A stretch of DNA of 33,763 nucleotides from an uncultured Aquimarina sp. (lineage in GTDB: Bacteria > Bacteroidota > Bacteroidia > Flavobacteriales > Flavobacteriaceae), in the NCBI GenBank assembly GCA_947493495.1, contig CANLRN010000047.1, forward strand, positions 1-33,763. Reading direction: 5' to 3'. Shown in pieces: positions 1 through 8,408 of the stretch. The position numbers and the translations under genes were made by a program. The number at the start of each line of letters is the position of its first letter. The stretch's first letter is position 1. Under the pieces are notes generated by a model. It had not been told where the DNA came from and did not search any database. It was given only the letters and a program-made list of their open reading frames with translations.

Positions 1-79
1 GAAAGGTTATAATCAAAATATTTTAACCTATGAATTTTGAAATTATTTTTCAAAAACACAAAATTCTGGATAAACTCAG

Positions 80-142
80 TTCAACTATCTGATTTGAAGG
101 CATTGCTATGCAACTTTTCAAATCAGAGTTTCACTAATAAAA
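80..142 (+). repeat. Hairpin-forming dispersed repeat, copy A
   Basis: A 63-base element that matches 24456-24518 without gaps at 56 of 63 positions, in the same orientation. It contains a 10-bp outer stem (CTGATTTGAA at 89-98 pairing with TTCAAATCAG at 117-126) and a small inner stem TTGC/GCAA. It starts just past the 3' end of the minus-strand dprA gene, as copy B lies past the 3' end of the DUF547 gene. Its function is unknown; it resembles a REP-type palindromic element. Confidence 0.75.
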
Positions 143-168
143 TTTTGAACTAATTATACAAGTTCAAA
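139..168 (-). terminator. Possible dprA terminator
   Basis: On the minus strand the last codons of dprA form an 8-bp stem (TTTGAACT, 161-168, with AGTTCAAA, 144-151) around a 9-base loop. It is followed by the T-rich run ATTTTATT, which runs into the hairpin repeat. The stem is AT-rich and overlaps the coding end, so the call is tentative. Confidence 0.4.
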
Positions 169-1260
169 CATTTTGCCTGGTAGTGGCCTTATTACTCCTT
201 TTAACTCCATAGTAAGTAAAATGGAAGCTACTTGAAAAGTAGGCATCCCGCATTGCACAGCGATACTATCTAGAAGTACTTTCCCATTTGTATCTAGTAG
301 CGTATAGATTTTCTTTTCTGATTCATCTAATTCTACAAAAAGCTTTTTTTGTATTGTTTGCTTCTTCTTTTTTTCTTCTAACTCCCAATTGAGTATATAT
401 ATAAGATCTGCTGCATTAGTAATCATATGTGCCCGTTGTGTTTTGATCAGCATATTACATCCTTTGCTTACTGGATCGCCTACTCTACCTGGCACAGCAA
501 AAACCTCTCGGTTATATGAATTTGCGATTTCTGCAGTTACTAGTGATCCTCCTTTTTCTGCACTTTCGATAACTACCGTTGCCTCACTTAGTCCAGCTAT
601 GATCCTATTTCTTCCTAGAAAATTTTTTCGGTCAAATGTGTCCGTACTCCAAAAATCAGTAAAAAAACCTCCGTTCTTCTCTACCTGTCTCATATATTTT
701 TTATGTACTTTAGGGTATATCTGATTTAGTCCATGTGCTAGACAAGCTACTGTAGCAAGTCCATTTTTAATAGCAGCCTTATGAGCAGTAATATCTACTC
801 CATACGCAAATCCAGAAACAATAACAGGATTTAACGGAACGATTGTTTCAATTAATTCTTCACAGAATCGGACTCCATAACTAGTTACTTTTCTAGTTCC
901 AACAATACTTATAATTTTTTTATTTTCCAGATCAATAGCTCCTCGGCTAAACAATACGATTGGCCCATCCAAGCAATATTTTAATTTATTTGGATAATCT
1001 TCCTCATCATATGCGCTATATTGTATGTTGTTTTCGGTAATAAAGCTAAGTTCTTCTTCTGCTGCCTTTTTATGTGCGGATTTGTATAATTCTTTTATTT
1101 TAATGGTTCCTATACCATCTATCTTAAGAAGGTTTTGTGGTTTTTCTTGTAAAACTCCTTCTGCAGATCCTACTTCTCTTATTAATTTTTTTATAGAACT
1201 ATCACCTAAGTTTGGTGCTTTTTTTAGTGTAAGCAATGCAATTAATTTTTCAATAGTCAT
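154..1260 (-). CDS. dprA: DNA-processing protein DprA
   Basis: This is a 368-residue protein of normal family length. DprA binds incoming single-stranded DNA in the cytoplasm and loads RecA during natural transformation. A helix-hairpin-helix-like segment (LLKIDGIGTIKIKEL, about 44-58) comes first. It is followed by the Rossmann core with VGTRKVTSYG (about 120), SGFAYGVDITAH (about 150) and GGSLVTAEIANSYNREVFAVPG (about 237-258). The last 65 or so residues fit the winged-helix domain common at DprA C-termini. The gene stands alone, divergent from the SPOR gene across a 214-bp gap in which I see no clear promoter box. The ATG at 1258-1260 is the natural start. Whether this strain is competent cannot be judged from this gene alone. 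Confidence 0.95.
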   Translation of the reverse strand: MTIEKLIALLTLKKAPNLGDSSIKKLIREVGSAEGVLQEKPQNLLKIDGIGTIKIKELYKSAHKKAAEEELSFITENNIQYSAYDEEDYPNKLKYCLDGPIVLFSRGAIDLENKKIISIVGTRKVTSYGVRFCEELIETIVPLNPVIVSGFAYGVDITAHKAAIKNGLATVACLAHGLNQIYPKVHKKYMRQVEKNGGFFTDFWSTDTFDRKNFLGRNRIIAGLSEATVVIESAEKGGSLVTAEIANSYNREVFAVPGRVGDPVSKGCNMLIKTQRAHMITNAADLIYILNWELEEKKKKQTIQKKLFVELDESEKKIYTLLDTNGKVLLDSIAVQCGMPTFQVASILLTMELKGVIRPLPGKMFELV

Positions 1261-1474
1261 TCATTATAAATCTTAGTTATTACAAGAAACAAAAAAATCA
1301 TGACTGTTGATAAAATCAGCGCTTTTAATTAGAACCAATCTTATTTTTTTTTAAATTTACTCACGAATAAGATTAATAAAATATTGTAGATGTTTGTAAT
1401 GATCTAAAATTCGCTATTATTAGTGTTTTATCTATTAAATTTTAAAAGAGAAATTATACTATTACTATAATTCA

Positions 1475-2497
1475 ATGAATACTACTGGCAGATATATTGG
1501 AGATTTATTATACAGGTATGAATGTGTGATTCTTCCTGGTTTTGGTGCTTTTTTAACTAAAAGACAAGGGGCTTCTGTTCAGGAATCTACTCATGCATTT
1601 TTTCCTCCTCAAAAATCGATCTCTTTTAATAGCCAATTACAAAATAACGATGGTTTATTGGCTAATTATATTGCAGCAGTAGAACATATATCCTACACGG
1701 ATGCAGTAGCAAAAATACAACGATATGTCCTCTCATTACACAATAAAATGGCACTGGGGCAACAGGTTATAATTGATAATATTGGTTCTTTTTATACCTC
1801 TGTAGAAGATACGCTACAGTTTGAGTCTACCCAAGAGGTGAATTACCTTACTGAAGCTTTTGGGCTTAGTTCATTTATTTCTCCTTCGATTATTAGAGAG
1901 ACTTCAATACAAGAGCCTCAAGTTATGGTCGAAAAAACACATCGAGAAACATATAAGGAACAAGTAGTCACCTTAGAAGAAAAAACTCCTATCGCTTTTA
2001 CGCCAGAAAAAAGAAAAGAACGTCCTTATCTAAAGTATGCTGCAATTGCAATCATTGGATTAGGAATTGCTGGTTTCTTAGGACTACAACAAATCAATAC
2101 GCAGACGGGGCTACATAATGAAAGTGTATCACATAAGGTAGATCAACAGTTACATTCTAAAATCCAAGAAGCTACTTTTGAAATTACAAGTCCATTACCT
2201 GCGATTAATATTACTACTGTAAAAAAAGTAGCAGCTAATGATAATATCTATAGCACAGCCTCTACTAACAAAAAATATCATATTGTAGCAGGTGCTTTTA
2301 GAATTAAGTCTAATGCTAATAAAAAGGTGAAAAAATTAATTGCAACTGGTTATGATGCTCGTCTTATCAAAGCAAATAAATATGGTCTTCATCAAGTTGT
2401 ATTTGTTAGCCATACTAATCGAACAGCTGCATTGCAATCCCTGAAAGAGATCAAAAAACAAGGAAACCCACGTGCTTGGTTGTTGATTGAAAAATAA
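1475..2497 (+). CDS. HU-CCDC81 / SPOR-domain membrane protein
   Basis: A 340-residue protein with three visible parts. Residues 1-135 resemble the paired bacterial HU-CCDC81 domains found in Bacteroidota SPOR proteins (start NTTGRYIGDLLYRYECVILPG, with ILPGFGAF and IIDNIGSF motifs typical of HU-like folds). A lysine- and glutamate-rich linker leads to one membrane segment at about 187-204 (YAAIAIIGLGIAGFLGL). A SPOR domain occupies about 267-339 (YHIVAGAFRIKSNANKKV). SPOR domains bind denuded glycan strands at division septa. The HU-like part would lie in the cytoplasm and the SPOR part in the periplasm. The gene appears monocistronic. Family assignment is by recognition; a DNA-binding role for the HU-like part is not shown by the sequence. 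Confidence 0.85.
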   Translation: MNTTGRYIGDLLYRYECVILPGFGAFLTKRQGASVQESTHAFFPPQKSISFNSQLQNNDGLLANYIAAVEHISYTDAVAKIQRYVLSLHNKMALGQQVIIDNIGSFYTSVEDTLQFESTQEVNYLTEAFGLSSFISPSIIRETSIQEPQVMVEKTHRETYKEQVVTLEEKTPIAFTPEKRKERPYLKYAAIAIIGLGIAGFLGLQQINTQTGLHNESVSHKVDQQLHSKIQEATFEITSPLPAINITTVKKVAANDNIYSTASTNKKYHIVAGAFRIKSNANKKVKKLIATGYDARLIKANKYGLHQVVFVSHTNRTAALQSLKEIKKQGNPRAWLLIEK

Positions 2498-2559
2498 CCA
2501 TCTTCAATTTTATTAGAAACTACATCCTTTTTGTTTTTTCTACGTCTATTTTAGACTTC

Positions 2560-2593
2560 TTTGCCGCAATTTAATCTTAGCTGATTATCTTTG
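2560..2593 (+). promoter_or_regulatory. Bacteroidota-type promoter of the thioesterase gene
   Basis: A perfect TAnnTTTG -7 box (TATCTTTG, 2586-2593) has a TTTG -33-like box at 2560-2563, 22 bases upstream. The predicted transcript would start near 2600, giving a very short leader before the ATG at 2613. The spacing is slightly long for the class. Confidence 0.55.
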
Positions 2594-2612
2594 CTAAAAA
2601 ATAATCCATCTT

Positions 2613-3122
2613 ATGGAATCCAAATATCCTTCAGAATCCCAAACGATTCTCACTGATTTAGTACTTACAGCAGAAACCAATGCATTAAATAACCTTTTTG
2701 GTGGTGAATTGTTAGCGCGAATGGATCGTGCCGCAAGTATTTCTGCAAGTAGACATTCTAGAAGAATCGTAGTCACAGCTTCTGTAAATCACGTTGCTTT
2801 TAATAAAGCAATCCCGCTAGGAAGTGTCGTTACTGTCGAGGCAAAGGTATCACGTGCATTTACTTCTTCTATGGAGGTTTTTATAGATGTCTGGATAGAA
2901 GATCGGCAAAGTGGTGAAAAAATGAAGGCAAATGAAGCTATTTATACTTTTGTAGCGATGAATGAGAATGGAAACCCTGTTCCCGTTCCTTCAATTACAC
3001 CAGAAACGAAGTTAGAAAAAGAACGCTATGATGCAGCATTACGACGCAAACAACTAAGCCTTGTGCTTGCTGGGAGAATGAAACCTAATGATGCTACAGA
3101 ACTTAAAGCATTGTTTGCCTAG
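2613..3122 (+). CDS. Acyl-CoA thioesterase (hotdog fold)
   Basis: A 169-residue cytoplasmic enzyme of the YciA/BFIT-type acyl-CoA hydrolase group, which cleaves acyl-CoA thioesters to free acid and CoA. The N-terminal half carries the family signature NNLFGGELLARMDRAASISASRH (about 27-49), with the Gly-Gly turn and the MD pair near the active site. VNHVAFNKAIPLGSVV and the later VWIEDRQSGEK strand fit the hotdog core. The C-terminal tail (about 130-169) is charged and helical, as in short-chain thioesterases. A clear -7 box sits 20 bases ahead. A second gene follows 37 bases downstream and may share the transcript. The chain-length preference cannot be read from the sequence. Confidence 0.88.
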   Translation: MESKYPSESQTILTDLVLTAETNALNNLFGGELLARMDRAASISASRHSRRIVVTASVNHVAFNKAIPLGSVVTVEAKVSRAFTSSMEVFIDVWIEDRQSGEKMKANEAIYTFVAMNENGNPVPVPSITPETKLEKERYDAALRRKQLSLVLAGRMKPNDATELKALFA

Positions 3123-3159
3123 AGATATTATACCTATCATAAAACATAAACATAATAAG

Positions 3160-4017
3160 ATGACTAAACTAGTATTACAATTTCTGTTTTTTATCATATT
3201 TCTGCAGTCCAAACATATTGTGGCTCAGAAAAGCAGTATAACTGAAGGATATAAGAACGGAACACTAATTGTAATTGGGGGAGGGAAAGTTAGCACTGAT
3301 ATTATGAAAGAATTTAGAAATCATGCTGGAGGAGATTCTGCTAAAATTGTTGTAATTCCTACTGCAAATGTTATAAATAACAAAATAGATTCTTTACGTC
3401 TTAAAGCGAGTTTTGAAAAACATGGTTTTACAGACATTACCATTTTACACACTAGTGATCCTTCTGTGGCAGATAAAGATGATTTTATTAAACCTATTAG
3501 AGAAGCTACAGGGATTTTTTTTACGGGAGGTAGACAATGGCGAATTGCTGATGGTTTTTTAAGTACCAAAGCACACGATGAAATGTTTAAGTTGTTAGAT
3601 AGAGGAGGCGTGATTGCTGGTTCCTCTGCAGGAGCAACAATTCAAGGCTCATATCTAGCTAGAGGAGATTCAACAAACAATCAAATTATGATGGGAGATC
3701 ACGAAGTTGGATTAGGGTTCATTTCTAACATAGCCATTGACCAACATGTTATCGCTAGAAATAGACAATTTGATATGTTTACAATTCTCAAGAAAAAACC
3801 AGAACTTCTTGGTATTGGAATTGACGAAAGCACTGCTATTGTTGTTAAAGGAGGTGTTTTTGAAGTTATAGGAAAAAGCTATGTTATTATTTATGACAAC
3901 TCGTTTTGGTCTCGAGAGGGTTCTAAATTAAAGCAATTACCAAATAAAAATGAACTATTTTATTATCTTCAACGTGGTGATAAATATAATTTAAGAGAAA
4001 GAAAAGTAATAGAATAG
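3160..4017 (+). CDS. Exported cyanophycinase-like serine peptidase (S51)
   Basis: A 285-residue peptidase of the cyanophycinase/S51 group. I place the start at the ATG at 3160, because the next 22 residues (TKLVLQFLFFIIFLQSKHI then VAQ) form a signal peptide; a longer frame opening at 3088 would overlap the thioesterase gene and hide it. The core shows GGGKVSTD (about 40), FFTGGRQWRIAD (about 125) and the nucleophile elbow GVIAGSSAGATIQG (about 150-163), whose first or second serine is the expected nucleophile. GIGIDESTAIVV follows near residue 220. The family cleaves beta-Asp-Arg cyanophycin, but no cyanophycin synthetase is nearby. An extracytoplasmic role on another peptide is equally possible. 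Its end faces the convergent transporter gene 24 bases away. Confidence 0.85.
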   Translation: MTKLVLQFLFFIIFLQSKHIVAQKSSITEGYKNGTLIVIGGGKVSTDIMKEFRNHAGGDSAKIVVIPTANVINNKIDSLRLKASFEKHGFTDITILHTSDPSVADKDDFIKPIREATGIFFTGGRQWRIADGFLSTKAHDEMFKLLDRGGVIAGSSAGATIQGSYLARGDSTNNQIMMGDHEVGLGFISNIAIDQHVIARNRQFDMFTILKKKPELLGIGIDESTAIVVKGGVFEVIGKSYVIIYDNSFWSREGSKLKQLPNKNELFYYLQRGDKYNLRERKVIE

Positions 4018-4040
4018 TCACTAAACTCATTTCGGAATTA

Positions 4041-4913
4041 TCACCCTTTCCTTTTTACCCAAACATTTAATAACATTCCTAATACCACCAATGTCATTCC
4101 CATCAATGGCCAAAATCCATACTGCTCATCAAACAAGAAGAAGCCAAACAACAATGCATAAACAAGTTCCATGTACTTTATTGGGGCAACAATGTTAGTT
4201 TCTGCCAGTTGGAAAGAACGTGTAAGGAATACCTGCCCTATGAGTCCTAATACTCCTATACTGCACACCCATATCCACTCTTGTCCAATTGGCATGCGCC
4301 AGCGGTGTATAAAAAATAAGCTCCCTAGAATAGAAAACACCATAAAATAATTGATAATAGTAAGGAAATGCTCGCGAGATCCTAAATATCGTATAATGGT
4401 AAAAACTCCACCTACGAGAAGTGAAGAACCCATGATCAGTATAAAACTTAAGGTGTCTATCCTATAATCAACTCCTTTCATCACAAAAGCTCCGGCAATT
4501 GAGAGTAACAGGCTAAACCATTGCCAGATTTTTACTTTTTCTTTTAAAAAGAAATAGGCCAATATAACACTAAAAATAGGTGCTGTATAGCGGAGTGCAA
4601 CAGTAGATCCTAGAGGGATTCGTTGTATCACTATAAAAAATAATGCTAGTGATACAAAACTGAGCAACCCTCTACTACTCAACCAGAATATATGTGTCCC
4701 AATAACAGGAACCTTCTTATATATCATATAAGGAAAAATAAATACAAAGGTTCCAAAAGCTCTGAAGAACACAACTTGTAATGGATGAAAACTATTGAGG
4801 TATTTTGCTAGGAGATTCATTCCTGCAAAGGCAAACGCTGCAATAAGCATATACACAATTCCTTTACCCACAAACAGATTTTTATCTAACGAAAGTACAA
4901 TAAATTGCATCAA
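4041..4913 (-). CDS. EamA-family (DMT) membrane transporter
   Basis: A 290-residue integral membrane protein with about ten hydrophobic segments arranged as two EamA repeats (roughly 18-145 and 155-288). Typical marks are FAGMNLLAKYLNSFHPLQVVFFR in the first repeat, SLALFFIVIQRIPLGSTVALRYTAPIF around 90-115, and AETNIVAPIKYMELVYALLFGFF in the second. The family exports amino acids or other metabolites, or carries nucleotide sugars; substrate cannot be inferred. It lies 32 bases downstream of the EnvC-like gene on the same strand, so it may be the last gene of the envelope cluster. No Shine-Dalgarno is visible, and a second Met directly follows the first. Confidence 0.88.
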   Translation of the reverse strand: MMQFIVLSLDKNLFVGKGIVYMLIAAFAFAGMNLLAKYLNSFHPLQVVFFRAFGTFVFIFPYMIYKKVPVIGTHIFWLSSRGLLSFVSLALFFIVIQRIPLGSTVALRYTAPIFSVILAYFFLKEKVKIWQWFSLLLSIAGAFVMKGVDYRIDTLSFILIMGSSLLVGGVFTIIRYLGSREHFLTIINYFMVFSILGSLFFIHRWRMPIGQEWIWVCSIGVLGLIGQVFLTRSFQLAETNIVAPIKYMELVYALLFGFFLFDEQYGFWPLMGMTLVVLGMLLNVWVKRKG

Positions 4914-4945
4914 TAAATGAGGAGGAGAGAGGCTATTTATAGCTT

Positions 4946-6175
4946 TTACATCTTATAAATCCAAGATTGTGGATTTTGCTTGCTGGTATTTTTATAGATC
5001 AAAAATTTCATGATTGCTCTCCCATTAGTTGGATTTACTCTTACCTCTCCAATGATTTCTTTTGTAGACACTTTTTGACCTTCTTTGACAGTGATTTTAT
5101 CTAAATTGTAATACACTGTCATATAATTCCCATGCCTAATCTGAACTAGCTTAGCTGCTCCTTTTAATTTTTGTACAGCCATGACTTCACCATCAAAAAT
5201 GGCTCTTGACTTTTCACCTGGTCGAGTTTCTAATTCTACTCCACTACTATTGATTTGGATATTAGGTAATGTCGGATGTGGTTGTTTTCCAAATTTTTTA
5301 ATCAATTTTCCAGTCCCTACTGGCCAGGGTAGCTTTCCTTTGTTAGCCGTAAATCCATCTGCTAGTTTTTTATCTTCTGGTGTCATCGCAAAACTAGTAG
5401 CAGAGCCTTTTTTAGCAACTTTAGTACCTGCTTTCTTATTAGCTTTAGCAATTGCTTCTCTTATTAATTTCTCAATCGCTCTATCAATAGCACTTGCTTG
5501 TTCTTGTTTCTTCTTTATTTCTTTTTTATAGGTTCCTTCCTTTTTTTGGATAGTAGCCATCAAGCTTTGTTGCTGTTGTTTCTCTTCTTTAAGACGTTGT
5601 TGTGCTTCTCTATTCTCCTGGACTAATGTTTCTTTTTCTTTTTTACGCGTTGCTAATTTTTTATTTAGAGACTGTAACTCTTCTGCTCTTGATTGTATTT
5701 GATTTGCTTGTTCTTTTCGATATTCGTTATATTGTTTTATATATTGTAAACGCTTATATGCTTGTGCAAAATCTGTAGATGATAATAAAAACATTATTTT
5801 ACTTTGCTGCGAATTACTTTTATAGGATTTTACCACCATTCTGGCATATTCTTCTTTTAATACTTTTAGCTCTTCTCTATAGGATTGCATTTTTTTGAGA
5901 TTGACATTCATCTCTCGTGTAAGCAAATTAGCTTGTTGGTTTGTAATCTTTATCAGGTTTTGGCGTGTGCTTATCTGCGAGCTTATGGTTTCTACTTCAT
6001 CCAATACCGAGCGTTCTTTGAGCTTGGTATCTGCTAATAATGCCCTCATTTGTTCGATCTGAGCTTTGAGCTGACGGCGTTGCTCTTCTAACTGCTGTTG
6101 CTTGGTGCTTTGAGAAAATGTCGAAACGCAAATAAATAGCATTCCTATAAAATATGGTATTCTTCTTACCTTCAT
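4946..6175 (-). CDS. EnvC-like murein hydrolase activator (degenerate M23/LytM)
   Basis: A 409-residue exported protein: signal peptide (about 1-22, ending FSQS), a long coiled coil (about 23-245, rich in Lys, Glu and Gln), then a LytM/M23-fold domain (about 285-409). EnvC and its relatives activate cell-wall amidases during daughter-cell separation. The LytM domain lacks the usual zinc ligands: the site of the HxxxD motif reads GVELETRPG and the HxH position reads IMKFLIY. It is therefore probably a non-enzymatic activator, as in EnvC. The start ATG overlaps the stop of the DUF4292 gene by four bases (ATGA), implying translational coupling. A divergent amidase partner is not in this window. 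Confidence 0.9.
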   Translation of the reverse strand: MKVRRIPYFIGMLFICVSTFSQSTKQQQLEEQRRQLKAQIEQMRALLADTKLKERSVLDEVETISSQISTRQNLIKITNQQANLLTREMNVNLKKMQSYREELKVLKEEYARMVVKSYKSNSQQSKIMFLLSSTDFAQAYKRLQYIKQYNEYRKEQANQIQSRAEELQSLNKKLATRKKEKETLVQENREAQQRLKEEKQQQQSLMATIQKKEGTYKKEIKKKQEQASAIDRAIEKLIREAIAKANKKAGTKVAKKGSATSFAMTPEDKKLADGFTANKGKLPWPVGTGKLIKKFGKQPHPTLPNIQINSSGVELETRPGEKSRAIFDGEVMAVQKLKGAAKLVQIRHGNYMTVYYNLDKITVKEGQKVSTKEIIGEVRVNPTNGRAIMKFLIYKNTSKQNPQSWIYKM

Positions 6176-6945
6176 TGTATTGTTACTTGCTCGTATCCTG
6201 ATGGTATTTTAAACGGAAAAGTCACTTTTGCATTGTAATCTACTGTGCGATATTCAATTTTTATCACTGTTTTTTCATCTGCATCAAGAGCTTCTACATA
6301 TATGTTTTTTGGAAAATCTTGATTTCCTATTTTTTGATAGCTCAGATAATTAATCGTTAGGTTCCTATTTTTTGAAGGTTGTTTTAGTTGCTGAGTAAAC
6401 ATTTTATAATTATCTGTATGCATAAGAAATAAGCGTTCGAATAGTGCCAATTGCTTTTTGGGAGTCAATTGATATTTTTGTGAGATAATTGATGATTCAT
6501 AGGCATCTTCTCTTAAGTCAAAGAGTGCTTGCCCTATTAATAAATGCTGCACCTTATCAAAATCTAATGCTGTCCCTAACCATTCACTTAATAGCTCGAA
6601 ATCACCTTCGAAATAGGTGTTGTTCATTTTTTCGTAATAACTAACTTTTTCTGGTGTAATAAGTGCCTTAGCCACGGTAATGCCCAAAAATTTAGCACTT
6701 ACCCATATTTTTTTGTCTTTTTCCATACGAAGGGTCACCGTAGGACTAAAAGATTGTGTAGCATCTTCGTATTTTACTTTGAGGCGAGCATTAAGGGTTG
6801 TATATGTAAATGTATTTTTATAGTGATTGGCTATAATTTTTTCTGCCTTTGCTTTTTTTATAGTATTGGCAGTCACTGCTTTTGTGCCTTTACAGGAATA
6901 TAAAAATAGTACTGTAAAAAAAAGTAAATACCCTATTCGATTCAT
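6172..6945 (-). CDS. DUF4292 lipoprotein
   Basis: I choose the ATG at 6945 (257 residues) because it places a clean lipoprotein signal at the N-terminus: MNRIGYLLFFTVLFLYSCKG, with the lipobox cysteine at residue 18. An upstream ATG at 6984 would add 13 residues that spoil this signal. The mature protein looks like a beta-rich DUF4292 domain, with stretches such as VTLRMEKDKKIWVSAKFLG followed by VAKALITPEKVSYYEKMNN. This pattern of paired strands recalls LolB/LolA-type lipid-binding folds, which is my inference. It is coupled to the EnvC-like gene by an ATGA overlap and follows the TPR gene by 57 bases, so it belongs to an envelope operon. Confidence 0.85.
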   Translation of the reverse strand: MNRIGYLLFFTVLFLYSCKGTKAVTANTIKKAKAEKIIANHYKNTFTYTTLNARLKVKYEDATQSFSPTVTLRMEKDKKIWVSAKFLGITVAKALITPEKVSYYEKMNNTYFEGDFELLSEWLGTALDFDKVQHLLIGQALFDLREDAYESSIISQKYQLTPKKQLALFERLFLMHTDNYKMFTQQLKQPSKNRNLTINYLSYQKIGNQDFPKNIYVEALDADEKTVIKIEYRTVDYNAKVTFPFKIPSGYEQVTIQ

Positions 6946-7002
6946 TTGTTTATATACGTTGATCTCCGACATATGCTTTGACATATTCTGAATGTATCTA
7001 TT

Positions 7003-8376
7003 TTATGATTTTTTCTTTAACTGATGAGATCTTTCTTTATATTCTGCTGCTTTTACTTGATCCCCAGTTTTTGCATATGCATTCGATATCTGTTCATAAA
7101 AATCCGATTCCATTTTATGATCATCAATAATATAATCCATGCCAATGGTAAGAATTTCAATAGCTTCAGATCCATTATCGAGATTAATCAATGCTTCACC
7201 ATTCATTAAATATAGTGTTGGTTGCGAAGGATACATCTCGATCGCCAGTTCACTACCTATTTTGGCTTTTTCGTATCTTTTTAGCTCTAGTTGCAATCGC
7301 ACTATTTTTTTTAGCGTATTAAAATCGTTACTATTGTCTTTGATTCCTCTTTCATAAAAATTAAGCGCCAATTCTTTTTTATTTTTCTCATAAAAATAGT
7401 TCCCAATTTCTGTAAATACCTTGCTATCGGATACATCAGTCGATAGTGCTTTTGTTACTTCTATCAATTGAGGTTCATAACTTGGGTTTTCATTCACAAA
7501 ACTTAAAAAATCGTTGATCACCTTATATTTTGCATCTGCATCTAACTTATCGGTAGCCAGAACAATCTTCATAGAAGAAATTGCATCCTCTACTTTCGTA
7601 TCATCCAAATAAAATTTGTATAAAGCAAGATGAACTAGTTCAGATTTTGGTTTCTTGTCCAAAAGTTGTTTTGCTGTTTGATATGCTTCTTTCTTTTGGT
7701 TATTCTGACTGTATAAATAAATAAGATTTAGATAATTCTGTTCTTCTTCGGGTTGTTTTTTTATTTTTTCTTCGAGTCTACTAATCTGAGAATTAGGATT
7801 ACTGACTTTAAGCAGAATTTTCTTCTTCAATTGTTCTCGGTATCGATCTGTTCCTAGTTCTTCTATCAATTCATCTACAGCCACTAATGCATCATCATAT
7901 CGTTGTTCTATAAAATAGAGATTGGCTAATTGTTCTTTATATACCTCATCAAAAGTAGCTAGTTTTTCTACTATTGTTATAGACTCTGCATATTTACGTT
8001 GTGCAAAATATACTTCGAACAACAATTCTAAAGTATATCTCTCATTAGGTTTTTCTTGTAAAACTTTAGTAAAGTTTGTTGCTGCTTTATCGTACTGTTT
8101 TAACTCGAGATAGTTTTTACCTAATTCTTCGTATAAGAATAAGTGAGTATCATCGATGGCAATGCATTTTTCTAATGCTTCTATCGCTTTTTCGTAATTA
8201 GTAATGGCTTTTTGTTTCAATGCCTCAAAAAAATTCTCCTGAAAATCATCAGAAACATTCCCGAGATCATCGATATTAATTTCTTGTTTGGGTTCTATAT
8301 CTTGGGAAAAACTACTCGCTAGGTTTCCTCCTAGAAGAATCAAACAAAATCCTATATGTTGCCAATATCTTATCAT
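7003..8376 (-). CDS. Exported tetratricopeptide-repeat protein
   Basis: A 457-residue protein with a signal peptide (about 1-25, ending SFSQD) followed by about ten TPR-type helical repeats through the rest of the chain. Examples are HLFLYEELGKNYLELKQYDKAA (about 77-98) and NFNTLKKIVRLQLELKRYEKAK-like segments near 350. TPR arrays are protein-interaction scaffolds; no catalytic motif is seen. It sits between the nucleotidyltransferase and DUF4292 genes, 32 and 57 bases away, all on the same strand. A periplasmic envelope-assembly role is likely but its partner is unknown. Confidence 0.88.
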   Translation of the reverse strand: MIRYWQHIGFCLILLGGNLASSFSQDIEPKQEINIDDLGNVSDDFQENFFEALKQKAITNYEKAIEALEKCIAIDDTHLFLYEELGKNYLELKQYDKAATNFTKVLQEKPNERYTLELLFEVYFAQRKYAESITIVEKLATFDEVYKEQLANLYFIEQRYDDALVAVDELIEELGTDRYREQLKKKILLKVSNPNSQISRLEEKIKKQPEEEQNYLNLIYLYSQNNQKKEAYQTAKQLLDKKPKSELVHLALYKFYLDDTKVEDAISSMKIVLATDKLDADAKYKVINDFLSFVNENPSYEPQLIEVTKALSTDVSDSKVFTEIGNYFYEKNKKELALNFYERGIKDNSNDFNTLKKIVRLQLELKRYEKAKIGSELAIEMYPSQPTLYLMNGEALINLDNGSEAIEILTIGMDYIIDDHKMESDFYEQISNAYAKTGDQVKAAEYKERSHQLKKKS

Positions 8377-8408
8377 ATCATCATTTTCAAACGAATTACA
8401 ACCAGAAA

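Noticed and set aside
3088..3159. Earlier start for the cyanophycinase-like gene
   Set aside because: It would overlap the thioesterase gene and bury the signal peptide that begins at 3160.
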